A stretch of DNA of 64,000 nt from Gammaproteobacteria bacterium. GTDB taxonomy: Bacteria > Pseudomonadota > Gammaproteobacteria > Poriferisulfidales > GCA-002705445. A program made the position numbers and the translations under genes. Where the stretch lies: the NCBI GenBank assembly GCA_018675635.1, contig JABGXU010000007.1, forward strand, positions 441,366 to 505,365, given 5' to 3'. The notes under the pieces are model-generated. The model was given only the letters and a program-made list of their open reading frames with translations, had not been told where the DNA came from and did no database searches. Numbering within the stretch: the first letter of the stretch is position 1; every line of letters starts with the position of its first letter. This document shows positions 1 through 8,158 of the stretch, piece by piece.

Positions 1-206
1 ATAATTTTTGGTCTACTTACTTTTACTTTAAGAGTATTCACTTTGTCTTTAAATAAATACCATAAAATTATTGTGGATATTATTAATAATATGATGTACA
101 TAATTTATAAGTTTTAATATTGATATATCTATTTATTTCATTTATTGTTATAGGTATTATATAACGAATAAATATATAAAATAAAATAATTAATAGGTAA
201 TTTAAA

Positions 207-1073
207 ATGAAATTAAAAATAAACGCATGCGGCAAAGATCTTGAAATAAATATTGAGGAATACGGCAAAGGAAACAAAGCTGCTCCGATATTATTTGTTC
301 ATGGTATACCAACAAACGCAAGATTATGGAGGCATGTTCAAAAAAAATTAGAAGGTAAGTTTCATTCCTATGCAATGGATATGGTTGGTTATGGTCAATC
401 TTCAATGCCATTGGATGATTTTGAGCATACTTTTAATAACCAAGCAGAAGCAATTAAAGCAGTAATTGAAGGATTAAATATAAAAGGTAAAGTTATTTTA
501 GTAGGGCACGATCATGGTGGTGGTGTTTGCCAAGTGTTTGCGTCTAAATATTGCGATCATATAAGCAGATTAGTTCTTTTAAACCCTGTTGCTTATGACT
601 ATTGGCCTGTTTTAGAAGTTGAGGCATTTAATGGTCTTGTTGGAGCAAGCGATGAAGTTCTTGCAGGAGCAATGCCAGGTGCTGTTGCTCAATTCGCTGG
701 ATTAATGAGAACGGGTAGTCATGATAAAATTGCTTTTACAGATAAAAATGTTAAAGAGAATTATTTATGTCATTGGGGAAGAGATGGTTTAACTGGTTTT
801 AAATCATTAATTAAAATTTGCTCCCAACCAACAAATGAAGAAACGTTAGCTGTAGAGCATAAAAATATAACTTGTCCAACAGCAGTTTTTTGGGCTTTAC
901 ACGATGCGTGGATGCCTAAAGAGTCTGGAGAAAGATTAAAACAAGATATTGCTGGCCCAGTTAGACTTCAATTTATAGAAAGAGCAGGGCATTGGTCACA
1001 AGAAGATAGACCAGATGAAGTAGCAGCTTTAATTGAAGATTTTATAACTGAATGGGAAGGCGTTAAGATATAA
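207..1073 (+). CDS. alpha/beta hydrolase with Asp nucleophile
   Basis: A 288-residue alpha/beta hydrolase. The oxyanion-hole motif HGIP lies near residue 32. The nucleophile elbow reads GHDHGG with Asp102, as in haloalkane dehalogenases, fluoroacetate dehalogenases and epoxide hydrolases rather than Ser esterases. The candidate acid is the Asp in LHDAW and the general base is the His in AGHWSQED near the C-terminus. There is no signal peptide, so it should be cytoplasmic. The start is the ATG at 207; the upstream Shine-Dalgarno is weak. It stands alone and is convergent with mdh. The fold and nucleophile class are seen directly; the substrate cannot be told from sequence. Confidence 0.85.
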   Translation: MKLKINACGKDLEINIEEYGKGNKAAPILFVHGIPTNARLWRHVQKKLEGKFHSYAMDMVGYGQSSMPLDDFEHTFNNQAEAIKAVIEGLNIKGKVILVGHDHGGGVCQVFASKYCDHISRLVLLNPVAYDYWPVLEVEAFNGLVGASDEVLAGAMPGAVAQFAGLMRTGSHDKIAFTDKNVKENYLCHWGRDGLTGFKSLIKICSQPTNEETLAVEHKNITCPTAVFWALHDAWMPKESGERLKQDIAGPVRLQFIERAGHWSQEDRPDEVAALIEDFITEWEGVKI

Positions 1074-1152
1074 AATATTCTTTAGTTTTTTTGTAGGTGT
1101 GGTATTTTTTTTTGTAGCCTCTATAGTATATTTAATACTGCACTCCAATTTT

Positions 1153-2127
1153 CTAAAGAAGATCTAACACAGAGTCTCTTTCTTGAACTAACTCTTTTTC
1201 TGTGGTTTTAATATATTCATCAAGAGTCTTTGACATTTCTATATCTTTTATCATCTCATAAACTTCGTTACTGCATCTTGAGGGAAATGAGAACATTAGG
1301 TTATCTGAAATATTAAAAGGGTTATTATTTGAAATCTGACCAATACTTAGCCAATCATTATTTCCTAAAACCCAATCTCTCATATGCATAATGACAGCAT
1401 TAGCGGCAGACGCAGCAGATGACGAGCCTCTAGCTTCTATTATCTCTGCTCCTCTATTTTGTATTCTTGGGATAAAATCATCTTTATACCAACTTGTACT
1501 CATTATGTCCTTAATCTCTTTACCTGAAACTTCAGCTTTAGAGAGGTCAGGAACTTGTGTATTTGAATGATTACCCCACACAATAATTTTCTTAACTTCT
1601 TTTATATCAACATTATATTTGTTTGCTACTTGCGCCATAGATCTATCATGGTCTAGTCTCATCATTGATGTAAACTGCTTAGGATCAATATTAGGCGCGT
1701 TATGCATTGCAATAAGAGCATTAGTATTTGCTGGATTTCCAACGACTAAGATTTTTATTTTTTTATTTGCAACTTCATTAATCGCCTTTCCTTGAGGTAA
1801 AAAAATTTTACCATTATCTTTTAATAAATCTTTTCGCTCCATACCTTTTATTCGTGGTTTTGCTCCAATCAATAATGCATAATCACATTCATCAAAGCCT
1901 TCTTTAAGATCAAAAGTAGTTGTTATTGAATTTAGTAATGGAAATGCGCAATCTTCAAGTTCAAATTTTACGCCATTAAGAACTTTCATAGCGGGTTCTA
2001 TATCTATTAATTTTAAATTAATAGATTGCTGATCACCAAGCATTTGACCAGCGGCAATTCTAAAAATTGCAGAATAAGCAATGTTTCCTGCGGCTCCTGT
2101 TATTGCAACGTTAACTGGTTTCTTCAT
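1153..2127 (-). CDS. mdh: malate dehydrogenase
   Basis: NAD-dependent malate dehydrogenase of the TCA cycle, interconverting malate and oxaloacetate in the cytoplasm. The 324-residue protein is of the 'cytosolic' MDH type. The dinucleotide-binding motif GAAGNI is at residues 11-16. Substrate-binding arginines are R92 and R98 (in GAKPRIKGMER), and R162 lies in LDHDR with Asp159. The catalytic His187 is in WGNHSNTQVP. NPANTNA (131-137) is the usual NAD/substrate loop. Length is normal and all key residues are present. It follows zapE by 14 bases on the same strand, so the two are probably cotranscribed. Confidence 0.95.
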   Translation of the reverse strand: MKKPVNVAITGAAGNIAYSAIFRIAAGQMLGDQQSINLKLIDIEPAMKVLNGVKFELEDCAFPLLNSITTTFDLKEGFDECDYALLIGAKPRIKGMERKDLLKDNGKIFLPQGKAINEVANKKIKILVVGNPANTNALIAMHNAPNIDPKQFTSMMRLDHDRSMAQVANKYNVDIKEVKKIIVWGNHSNTQVPDLSKAEVSGKEIKDIMSTSWYKDDFIPRIQNRGAEIIEARGSSSAASAANAVIMHMRDWVLGNNDWLSIGQISNNNPFNISDNLMFSFPSRCSNEVYEMIKDIEMSKTLDEYIKTTEKELVQERDSVLDLL

Positions 2128-2141
2128 CTCAACATCTCATT

Positions 2142-3263
2142 TTATTGTTTATGTTCTTTTTCCATATATTCATTAGATTGCATTTCATTTAATCTACTTT
2201 TTGTTCTTTCAAAGTCAGCATTAATTTTTTTTATAAAACAAATATCATCTATAGAAGTTTCTGCAGATATTATAACTTTAACATTTCTATCATAAAATTC
2301 ATCAATCATATTTATAAATCTTCTTGATTCGTCAATATGACTGTCTGTCATTTTTGGAACATCAGATACAAAAACATTTTCATAAATTTTAGAAATTTCT
2401 ATGTAGTCATTTTGTGAACGTCCATCTCCACAAATAGTATTAAATTTAAACCAGATAGTGTTTGAAGAAATAAATCTAACATTTATATCTCTGTTATTAA
2501 TAGATATAGTTGTACCTTCAAAAATTGGTTTTCGTGTAAACCAATTAAACCAATCTGGAGATATTGATGAAAAATAGTGCTGCATATTTAGATCTGTTTG
2601 CTCATTATTTGGATAATGATATGTATTAAGATTTCCAAATTTTAGTAATCTATAATCTTTGCCACTTTTTAAATTAATTACTTCACTGTATCGCTCGATT
2701 AAATTAATAACATATTCAAATTTATCCCTTTGAAGTCCATTAGCATAAAGTTTTTTAGGTTCAGTATTCGAAGTGAAAATAATCGTAACATTATTTGCAA
2801 ATAAGCCTTTTAATAGCTCACCAAGTATCATTGCGTCTGCAATATCATTTACTATAAATTCATCAAAACATAACACATTTGTATATGATGATATTTCTTT
2901 TGCAATTACACTAATAGGGTTGACGATGTTCTTTTTTTTATTAAGTTTTTCATGAATTTCATTCATAAATCTATGAAAGTGTATTCTTTTCTTTTTCTTT
3001 ATTGGCAATTCTTTATGAAACATATCCATTAAAAAAGTTTTACCTCTACCAACACCACCATACAAATAAATTCCTCTGTTTTTTATATTTTTTTGTTTTT
3101 GAAAAAGGTTTAAACCAATATTCCCTAAAATTGAATTACTTTTAGAATTTGTACCTACAAGCCTATTGTATAATTCTTGAAAAGAATTAATTGTTTTTTG
3201 TTGTTCAAAATCTGCGAAGAAATCATTTCTTGAACTCAGGGCTTTATATTCATCTATTAACAT
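2142..3263 (-). CDS. zapE: cell division ATPase ZapE (AFG1-like)
   Basis: AFG1/ZapE-family P-loop ATPase, which in E. coli associates with the Z-ring under stress. Walker A GGVGRGKT is at residues 69-76 and Walker B LCFDEF near 131-136. The length of 373 residues fits the family. It lies directly upstream of mdh (14-base gap); zapE and mdh are also near neighbours in E. coli. It is divergent from gltX across a 71-base promoter region. Family assignment is strong; the role is by homology. Confidence 0.92.
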   Translation of the reverse strand: MLIDEYKALSSRNDFFADFEQQKTINSFQELYNRLVGTNSKSNSILGNIGLNLFQKQKNIKNRGIYLYGGVGRGKTFLMDMFHKELPIKKKKRIHFHRFMNEIHEKLNKKKNIVNPISVIAKEISSYTNVLCFDEFIVNDIADAMILGELLKGLFANNVTIIFTSNTEPKKLYANGLQRDKFEYVINLIERYSEVINLKSGKDYRLLKFGNLNTYHYPNNEQTDLNMQHYFSSISPDWFNWFTRKPIFEGTTISINNRDINVRFISSNTIWFKFNTICGDGRSQNDYIEISKIYENVFVSDVPKMTDSHIDESRRFINMIDEFYDRNVKVIISAETSIDDICFIKKINADFERTKSRLNEMQSNEYMEKEHKQ

Positions 3264-3270
3264 AATATGA

Positions 3271-3300
3271 TTGCAGTCTATATTCGAAACGAATTAAAAT
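3271..3300 (+). promoter_or_regulatory. putative sigma70 promoter for gltX
   Basis: A -35-like TTGCAG (3271-3276) and a -10-like TAAAAT (3295-3300) are separated by 18 bases, in the short divergent gap between zapE and gltX. The gltX ATG is 35 bases downstream of the -10. Inferred from motif and position only. Confidence 0.4.
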
Positions 3301-3334
3301 ACAGCTCTTATGCTTAATTTTCAAGGTAATAATA

Positions 3335-4717
3335 ATGACAATAACTCGATTTGCACCAAGTCCCACAGGAAATCTTCATATAGGTGGCGCAAGAACAGCA
3401 TTATTTAATTGGTTATATGCTAGGAACAAATTGGGTAAATTTCTATTAAGGATCGAAGATACCGATAAAACACGCTCTGAAACTAAATATGTAGAAAGTA
3501 TTCTTGAGTCATTGGAGTGGTTAGGTATTAACTATGACGATAAAATTGTATACCAAAGTGAAAGAACATTAATTTACAAAAAAGTTATAAAAAAATTATT
3601 AGATACGGGAAATGCATATTATTGTGATTGTACTAAGGAAGATCTTGATAAAATGAGGGCGGAACAGCAAAAATTAGGCTTAAAACCTAAATATGATGGT
3701 AGGAATAGAGAATTAACATTAAATTATAAAGAAGGGCGTGTTGTACGCTTTAAAACCCCTTTAGATGGCGTGATTGCTGTAAATGATTCACTAAAAGGCG
3801 CTATTAGTGTTAATAATACAGAACTTGATGATTTGATAATACAAAGAGCCGATGGAAGCCCAACATACAATTTAACAGTTGTTGTTGATGATATAGATAT
3901 GGGTATAACCAATGTAATAAGGGGAGACGACCACCTTAATAATACATTTAGGCAAATACATATGATGAACGCTCTTAATTATAAAATACCTGAATATACA
4001 CATATTCCGCTAATAATGGGTGAAGACAGAAAAAGATTATCTAAAAGGCATGGGGCTACAAGCACGTATGACTTTAGAAAAGATGGCATATTGCCAATAT
4101 CAATAATTAACTATTTAGCAAGGTTGGGTTGGGCGTCTGGGGACAAGGAAAAATTTACTCCTGAGGAACTTATTGAGTTATTCAGTTTAAATAATCTTAA
4201 TAAATCATCATCAATATTTGATTATAAAAAGCTACATTCACTTAATAAATATTTTTTAAAAGAACTGGATGTATATGATATATATAAAGAATTTATTAGA
4301 TTAACAGATGATTTTAATTGCTTCCCTGAAGATAAAATTATAGAAATTATTGAAGCACAACGCGATAGATGTAAAACAATAGCTCAAATTATTAATGAAA
4401 GTCAGTTTTTCATAAATAAGGACATTAGTATTGAAAATAAGCTTTCTGAAAAATATTTTAATCAAGATAACTTATCTATTTTCAATAATTTATACACTAA
4501 ACTTGATAATTTAGACAAATGGAATATAAATAACATAAAAGATGTTATAGATATGGTTATTCATGAGCTCAATATAGATACTCCTAAATTTGCTAAACCA
4601 ATAAGAGTTGCCCTAACAGGAGTATTATCATCTCCCTCCATAGATTTAACTATTTATTTATTAGGAAAGGAGACTTGTTTGCAAAGGATATTATCCGCAA
4701 AAACTTTGATTACTTGA
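3335..4717 (+). CDS. gltX: glutamyl-tRNA synthetase
   Basis: Class I aminoacyl-tRNA synthetase that charges tRNA-Glu. The 460-residue protein has the HIGH-type motif in PSPTGNLHIGGAR (about residues 9-20) and the KMSKS-type motif KRLSKRHG (about 233-240). The C-terminal anticodon-binding helical domain is complete. The ATG at 3335 has an AAGG Shine-Dalgarno. The cognate tRNA-Glu gene begins 40 bases past the stop on the same strand, so one transcript may carry both enzyme and substrate. The two synthetase motifs identify the family securely. Confidence 0.95.
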   Translation: MTITRFAPSPTGNLHIGGARTALFNWLYARNKLGKFLLRIEDTDKTRSETKYVESILESLEWLGINYDDKIVYQSERTLIYKKVIKKLLDTGNAYYCDCTKEDLDKMRAEQQKLGLKPKYDGRNRELTLNYKEGRVVRFKTPLDGVIAVNDSLKGAISVNNTELDDLIIQRADGSPTYNLTVVVDDIDMGITNVIRGDDHLNNTFRQIHMMNALNYKIPEYTHIPLIMGEDRKRLSKRHGATSTYDFRKDGILPISIINYLARLGWASGDKEKFTPEELIELFSLNNLNKSSSIFDYKKLHSLNKYFLKELDVYDIYKEFIRLTDDFNCFPEDKIIEIIEAQRDRCKTIAQIINESQFFINKDISIENKLSEKYFNQDNLSIFNNLYTKLDNLDKWNINNIKDVIDMVIHELNIDTPKFAKPIRVALTGVLSSPSIDLTIYLLGKETCLQRILSAKTLIT

Positions 4718-4757
4718 CATTGTGCTAGAAGAGCTACAAAATCACTGACTTTCTAGA

Positions 4758-4833
4758 GTCCCCATCGTCTAGAGGCCTAGGACACCGGGTTTTCATCTCG
4801 GCAACAGGGGTTCGACTCCCCTTGGGGACGCCA
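4758..4833 (+). tRNA. tRNA-Glu (anticodon TTC)
   Basis: A full cloverleaf with encoded CCA. The acceptor stem pairs GTCCCCA with TGGGGAC, the T arm contains GGTTCGACTCC, and the anticodon arm is CCGGG-TTTTCAT-CTCGG with anticodon TTC at 4792-4794. It lies immediately behind gltX and in front of the arsC-like gene. Confidence 0.97.
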
Positions 4834-4866
4834 GAAATGCGTTATCACTACAATATTGAAGATATT

Positions 4867-5208
4867 ATGATCTATTATCACAACCCAAGATGCAGTAAAT
4901 CAAGAGAAGGGCTAAAAATACTCGAAGAAAGCCACTTAGATATCACTATAAAATTATATTTAACTGAAAAAATTTCATTTTCTGAGATTAATGAAATCGT
5001 CAAAAAACTTAAAATTAAACCAATAGATTTGGTGAGAAAAATGGAGCCTGTTATTAAAGATAATGAAATTATGCTACTCAATATGTCTGACACAGAGATT
5101 ATTCAATTAATGGTTAAACACCCTGTTTTAATTGAAAGACCAATTCTTGTTAAAGATGATAAGGCTGTAATAGGGCGACCACCAGAATTAATAAGATCTA
5201 TCCTGTAA
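4867..5208 (+). CDS. arsC: ArsC/Spx-family glutaredoxin-like arsenate reductase
   Basis: A 113-residue ArsC-family protein of thioredoxin fold, expected to reduce arsenate with glutathione/glutaredoxin. The active-site Cys9 lies in YHNPRCSKSR, and arginines equivalent to the family's anion-binding residues are seen in LVRKMEP, ERPILV and IGRPPE. The reading frame runs back into the tRNA-Glu gene, but the ATG at 4867, directly before the first beta strand, gives the normal family length. It may be read through from gltX-tRNA-Glu. No other ars gene is nearby, so an arsenic role is by homology. The stop overlaps the convergent gene by 11 bases. Confidence 0.85.
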   Translation: MIYYHNPRCSKSREGLKILEESHLDITIKLYLTEKISFSEINEIVKKLKIKPIDLVRKMEPVIKDNEIMLLNMSDTEIIQLMVKHPVLIERPILVKDDKAVIGRPPELIRSIL

Positions 5209-5488
5209 TTATTATCCTATATAACCCAAAGCTATCGATTAAAGTTAGAGCAATATAATTCGCCAACATGCCAAATGACCCTCTTGTCCATGCAGCCCAT
5301 GTGTACATAGCACATACTGATATCCAGACAATATATAACTCAAAAAGAGGAGGGTTTGGTACTGTTATAGCCATAACTACAGAGCAAGCTATAGTTATAA
5401 GCCATGCAGTAAATTCAACAGCAAAACGCAGAGGGTGGGATTTATAGTCCTTTTTAACCCAATTAAAAGTATTAATTATGTGATTCAT
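5198..5488 (-). CDS. small three-helix membrane protein, unknown
   Basis: A 96-residue hydrophobic protein I do not recognise. A basic, amphipathic N-terminus (FNWVKKDYKSHPLRF) is followed by three likely transmembrane segments at about residues 24-42, 48-68 and 74-93, with a PNPP turn between the first two. It is convergent with the arsC-like gene and overlaps it by 11 bases. The ATG at 5488 has only a weak upstream GGA. The frame is intact and the membrane pattern regular, so it is probably a real gene of unknown function. Confidence 0.6.
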   Translation of the reverse strand: MNHIINTFNWVKKDYKSHPLRFAVEFTAWLITIACSVVMAITVPNPPLFELYIVWISVCAMYTWAAWTRGSFGMLANYIALTLIDSFGLYRIIITG

Positions 5489-5656
5489 ATAATATTAATC
5501 CAAATATCTACGCAAAAGAATACTATATTTTAGTAATAATTATCATTTTTTTAAAAACAAGAAAACCATAGATGAATTGATGAAATTTATATACTCTGTA
5601 ATTAGTACTAATGAAATGCTGAATAAGTAATAAGAAAGCGCGATTCAGGAGATTAA

Positions 5657-5707
5657 ATGAAAATAATTAAAAGTATAAGTTTAAATTTTTGCCTAGGATT
5701 GTCATGA
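5657..5707 (+). CDS. 16-residue leader ORF coupled to secreted hydrolase
   Basis: A 16-codon ORF, MKIIKSISLNFCLGLS, starts at 5657 behind a good AGGAG Shine-Dalgarno. Its TGA (5705-5707) overlaps the ATG of the next gene (5704) as ATGA. This arrangement suggests translational coupling, or else the relic of an older signal-peptide start lost through a frameshift. Whether the peptide is made is inference. Confidence 0.4.
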   Translation: MKIIKSISLNFCLGLS

Positions 5708-6582
5708 AAAATCTTATAATTATTTTTTATTTTGTATTTTTTAGTCAGAACATATTTTCTAGTAGTTTTTATGATAAACAATATTCTAAATTTCATAACT
5801 CTGGTAAAAAATTTACCAAGAACATAAATATGCATGAGAAGTATATTGATGATGCGTCAGAAATCAAATTAACTTGGGAAAATGCTTTAGTTCGTGTTCC
5901 ATTAGATGATGGAACAATATTTAAATCCTCCATATCAAACATAAAAAATAATGAAAGTTTTTTAAATTATAAATACAAGACTATTATATATCTACATGGC
6001 TGCAGTGGAATTTGGAAAGGAACACATCAAAGAATCGAGCTTTTTGCTGAACATGGTTACGCTGTAATTGCCCCTCCAAGCATGGCAAGAAATAAATATC
6101 CTCAATCGTGCGACCCAATAAACCATGTTGGGGGAATGTATCGTAATACTTTAAAAATAAGGCAAATAGACGCAAAAAATGCTGTGCTTAATGCAAAAAA
6201 ACTTAGCTGGACAGACAATAAAAATATATTTTTAGTTGGTTTGAGTGAAGGTGGAATTACAACTGCTACTTACAAACCAGAAAATTTAAAAGAAAGTGTG
6301 TCAGGTAGAATAATTGAAGGGTGGACATGCCATGCTGGTTGGGAAGAATACAAAGGAATTAATAGTAAGTATAATGAGCCAATATTATCAATTGTTGCAA
6401 AAGATGACCCATGGTTTGTCGAAGATTATTTACATGGGGATTGTGGAGAATACTTAAATAATAATCCAAAAAGTAGATCAGTGGTTATTGATGATCTGCT
6501 TTTGTCAAGAAAACATGGATTAATGCATCATCAAAAGATACAGAAAATTACTTTAGATTTTTTAGATAATATTGTTAAATAA
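5704..6582 (+). CDS. secreted alpha/beta hydrolase (dienelactone-hydrolase-like)
   Basis: A 292-residue exported alpha/beta hydrolase. The N-terminus from the ATG at 5704 is a signal peptide with hydrophobic core LIIIFYFVFF, so the product should be periplasmic. The oxyanion region HGCSGIW is near residue 100. The nucleophile motif GLSEGG holds the Ser near residue 180, the acid is in AKDDPWF and the base His in KHGLMHHQ. It resembles the dienelactone hydrolase/DUF-type hydrolases. The start overlaps the stop of a 16-codon leader ORF. Substrate unknown. The TTG at 5689 in the same frame is less likely because it would add a non-hydrophobic tail before the signal. Confidence 0.8.
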   Translation: MKNLIIIFYFVFFSQNIFSSSFYDKQYSKFHNSGKKFTKNINMHEKYIDDASEIKLTWENALVRVPLDDGTIFKSSISNIKNNESFLNYKYKTIIYLHGCSGIWKGTHQRIELFAEHGYAVIAPPSMARNKYPQSCDPINHVGGMYRNTLKIRQIDAKNAVLNAKKLSWTDNKNIFLVGLSEGGITTATYKPENLKESVSGRIIEGWTCHAGWEEYKGINSKYNEPILSIVAKDDPWFVEDYLHGDCGEYLNNNPKSRSVVIDDLLLSRKHGLMHHQKIQKITLDFLDNIVK

Positions 6583-6583
6583 A

Positions 6584-6793
6584 CTACTTACAATGAATAC
6601 TTTTTGTAACTTCTAATGACAATCTATCTATATCATTATTTTTATATTCTGTAAGATCCTCAAGAACAACTCTAAGATTTAATTCTTTTACATCAGGATT
6701 TGTTGCTATGTGGCCAACTATAGCTTCATCAGCCATAACTCCAAAACTTTTCAACAAGCCCCTGATATCTTTTTTGCACATTTCATCAGTCAT
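6584..6793 (-). CDS. small unknown protein, 69 aa
   Basis: A 69-residue acidic soluble protein beginning MTDEMCKKDIRGLLKSFG. It has a clear GGAG Shine-Dalgarno before the ATG at 6793, which supports expression. No domain is recognised. Its stop is two bases from the stop of the convergent hydrolase, and it is divergent from a small membrane protein. Confidence 0.55.
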   Translation of the reverse strand: MTDEMCKKDIRGLLKSFGVMADEAIVGHIATNPDVKELNLRVVLEDLTEYKNNDIDRLSLEVTKSIHCK

Positions 6794-6828
6794 TTTTTAG
6801 CTCCAAATATAGTTTGATAAATATTAAC

Positions 6829-7068
6829 ATGATATCCTATGTTATGGATAAAGATATTGTAAATAGTATTTTAGAAGCAATGTTTTGGCTAGCTACGGCT
6901 TGGCTAACTATCTTTATGTTTCTTACAATATTTTCTTTAGCTAATATATCAATGCAGATGACTGAATATAAACTTTTACAAATTGCGAAACTTATTTTTA
7001 TTGGCGTCTCTGTATACATGGTGGCTTGGTTGGCAAGAGGGTTGATATCTAAAAAATGGTGGTATTAA
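6829..7068 (+). CDS. small membrane protein, two TM helices, unknown
   Basis: About 79 residues from the ATG at 6829 (an in-frame TTG at 6814 and an ATG at 6844 are alternatives; none has a good ribosome site). Two hydrophobic segments, about residues 17-37 and 51-70, are followed by the basic tail ISKKWWY, which suggests an inner-membrane hairpin. No family recognised. The stop lies three bases from that of the convergent ferredoxin gene. Confidence 0.5.
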   Translation: MISYVMDKDIVNSILEAMFWLATAWLTIFMFLTIFSLANISMQMTEYKLLQIAKLIFIGVSVYMVAWLARGLISKKWWY

Positions 7069-7070
7069 TT

Positions 7071-7379
7071 TTATATTTTTAATTTAGTAACTACTTTATT
7101 ATTAATAATATGCTTGTTAATTATTTCATCTATATCATTCTTGTCTTTATATTTGTACCAAATATTATCAGGGTAAATAACCATAACTGGGCCTTCAGAG
7201 CATCTATCTAAGCAGCCAGCTTTATTAACTCTAATGCCGCCTTTTTTTTGAAGTTTCATAGAAATACATTTCTTCTTAGTGTAATCAAATATTTCTAATG
7301 ACTTTTTATCATTACAGCATTCTTTACCATCTTCTCTTTGATTTATGCATATAAAAATGTGCTTAGTATAGTAGCTCAT
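7071..7379 (-). CDS. thioredoxin-like [2Fe-2S] ferredoxin
   Basis: A 102-residue protein of the thioredoxin-like ferredoxin family. The four cluster cysteines fit the family spacing: C11, C21 or C22, C56 and C60, the last pair in GCLDRCSEGP. It is soluble and cytoplasmic, and its electron-transfer partner is unknown. The ATG at 7379 shares a base with the stop of the ABC permease gene (TAATG), so it is translationally coupled to the yadGH-type exporter. A longer in-frame start is unlikely since it would lie inside the permease gene. Confidence 0.85.
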   Translation of the reverse strand: MSYYTKHIFICINQREDGKECCNDKKSLEIFDYTKKKCISMKLQKKGGIRVNKAGCLDRCSEGPVMVIYPDNIWYKYKDKNDIDEIINKHIINNKVVTKLKI

Positions 7380-8158
7380 TATGATCTTAAGCCTTGCCCA
7401 ATATTTAAAAAATATAAGCATAATGATACCATTATCAGATTAAAAATAAGTATTATAAAAAATGCAAAAACTATACTTACGTCAGTAATGCCGAGCATCG
7501 AATATCTTAGAGCATTTATTAAATACAAAATTGGATTAATTAATGCTATATCTTTCCAAATCCCTGGTAACATTGAAATTGAAAAGAATATACCGCCTAG
7601 ATATGTTAACGGCGTCATTATAAAAGTCGGGATAACATTAATATCATCCCAATCATTCGCAAATAATCCATTTAAAAATCCACACATTGAAAACAATGTT
7701 GACGATAATAATATTACTAATAACATTAACATTATGTTACTTACAGTGAACGTAATAAATAATTGTGCGGCTATAATCACAACAATTCCTACTGATATGC
7801 CTCTTATTACGCCTCCCGTAATATATCCTGCCAATATAGTATAATTCTCAATAGGGGAGACTAATAATTCTTCGATATAACGGTGATATTTCGATATATA
7901 CAAAGAAGAAACGGTATTAGTGTAAGAATGAGTTATAACAGACATTAATAATAATCCTGGAAAAATAAAGTCTGTATATCTAAATGATTCTATTTCACCA
8001 ATTCTTTCGCCTATTAAATTTCCAAAAATTATAAAATATAAAATATTTGTTATCACAGGAGGAATTAAAGTTTGCTTCCAGATTCTAGAAAATCTTAAAA
8101 CTTCCTTTCGCACTATTGTGTTATATGCAACAATCTGTATTTTTAAATTACTTGTCAT
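7379..8158 (-). CDS. yadH: ABC-2 type transporter permease (YadH-like)
   Basis: A 259-residue ABC-2 family inner-membrane permease with about six transmembrane segments, including an EsF-like amphipathic start (YNTIVRKEVLRFSRIWKQ), SPIENYTILAGYITGG and the C-terminal INPILYLINALRYSMLG typical of YadH/NodJ-type exporters. The start is taken as the ATG at 8158; a TTG 9 bases upstream is possible. It overlaps the ATPase gene by 11 bases, so the two form one exporter. The cargo is unknown. Confidence 0.87.
   Translation of the reverse strand: MTSNLKIQIVAYNTIVRKEVLRFSRIWKQTLIPPVITNILYFIIFGNLIGERIGEIESFRYTDFIFPGLLLMSVITHSYTNTVSSLYISKYHRYIEELLVSPIENYTILAGYITGGVIRGISVGIVVIIAAQLFITFTVSNIMLMLLVILLSSTLFSMCGFLNGLFANDWDDINVIPTFIMTPLTYLGGIFFSISMLPGIWKDIALINPILYLINALRYSMLGITDVSIVFAFFIILIFNLIMVSLCLYFLNIGQGLRS

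Noticed and set aside
1..206. 65-codon minus-strand frame at the left edge
   Set aside because: Low-complexity Ile/Tyr/Phe-rich frame overlapping the start of the hydrolase; looks like AT-rich noise.
1074..1152. T-runs between the hydrolase and mdh as a terminator
   Set aside because: No stable hairpin precedes the runs.
5580..5630. 16-codon plus-strand ORF (MKFIYSVISTNEMLNK)
   Set aside because: No ribosome site and not coupled to anything.
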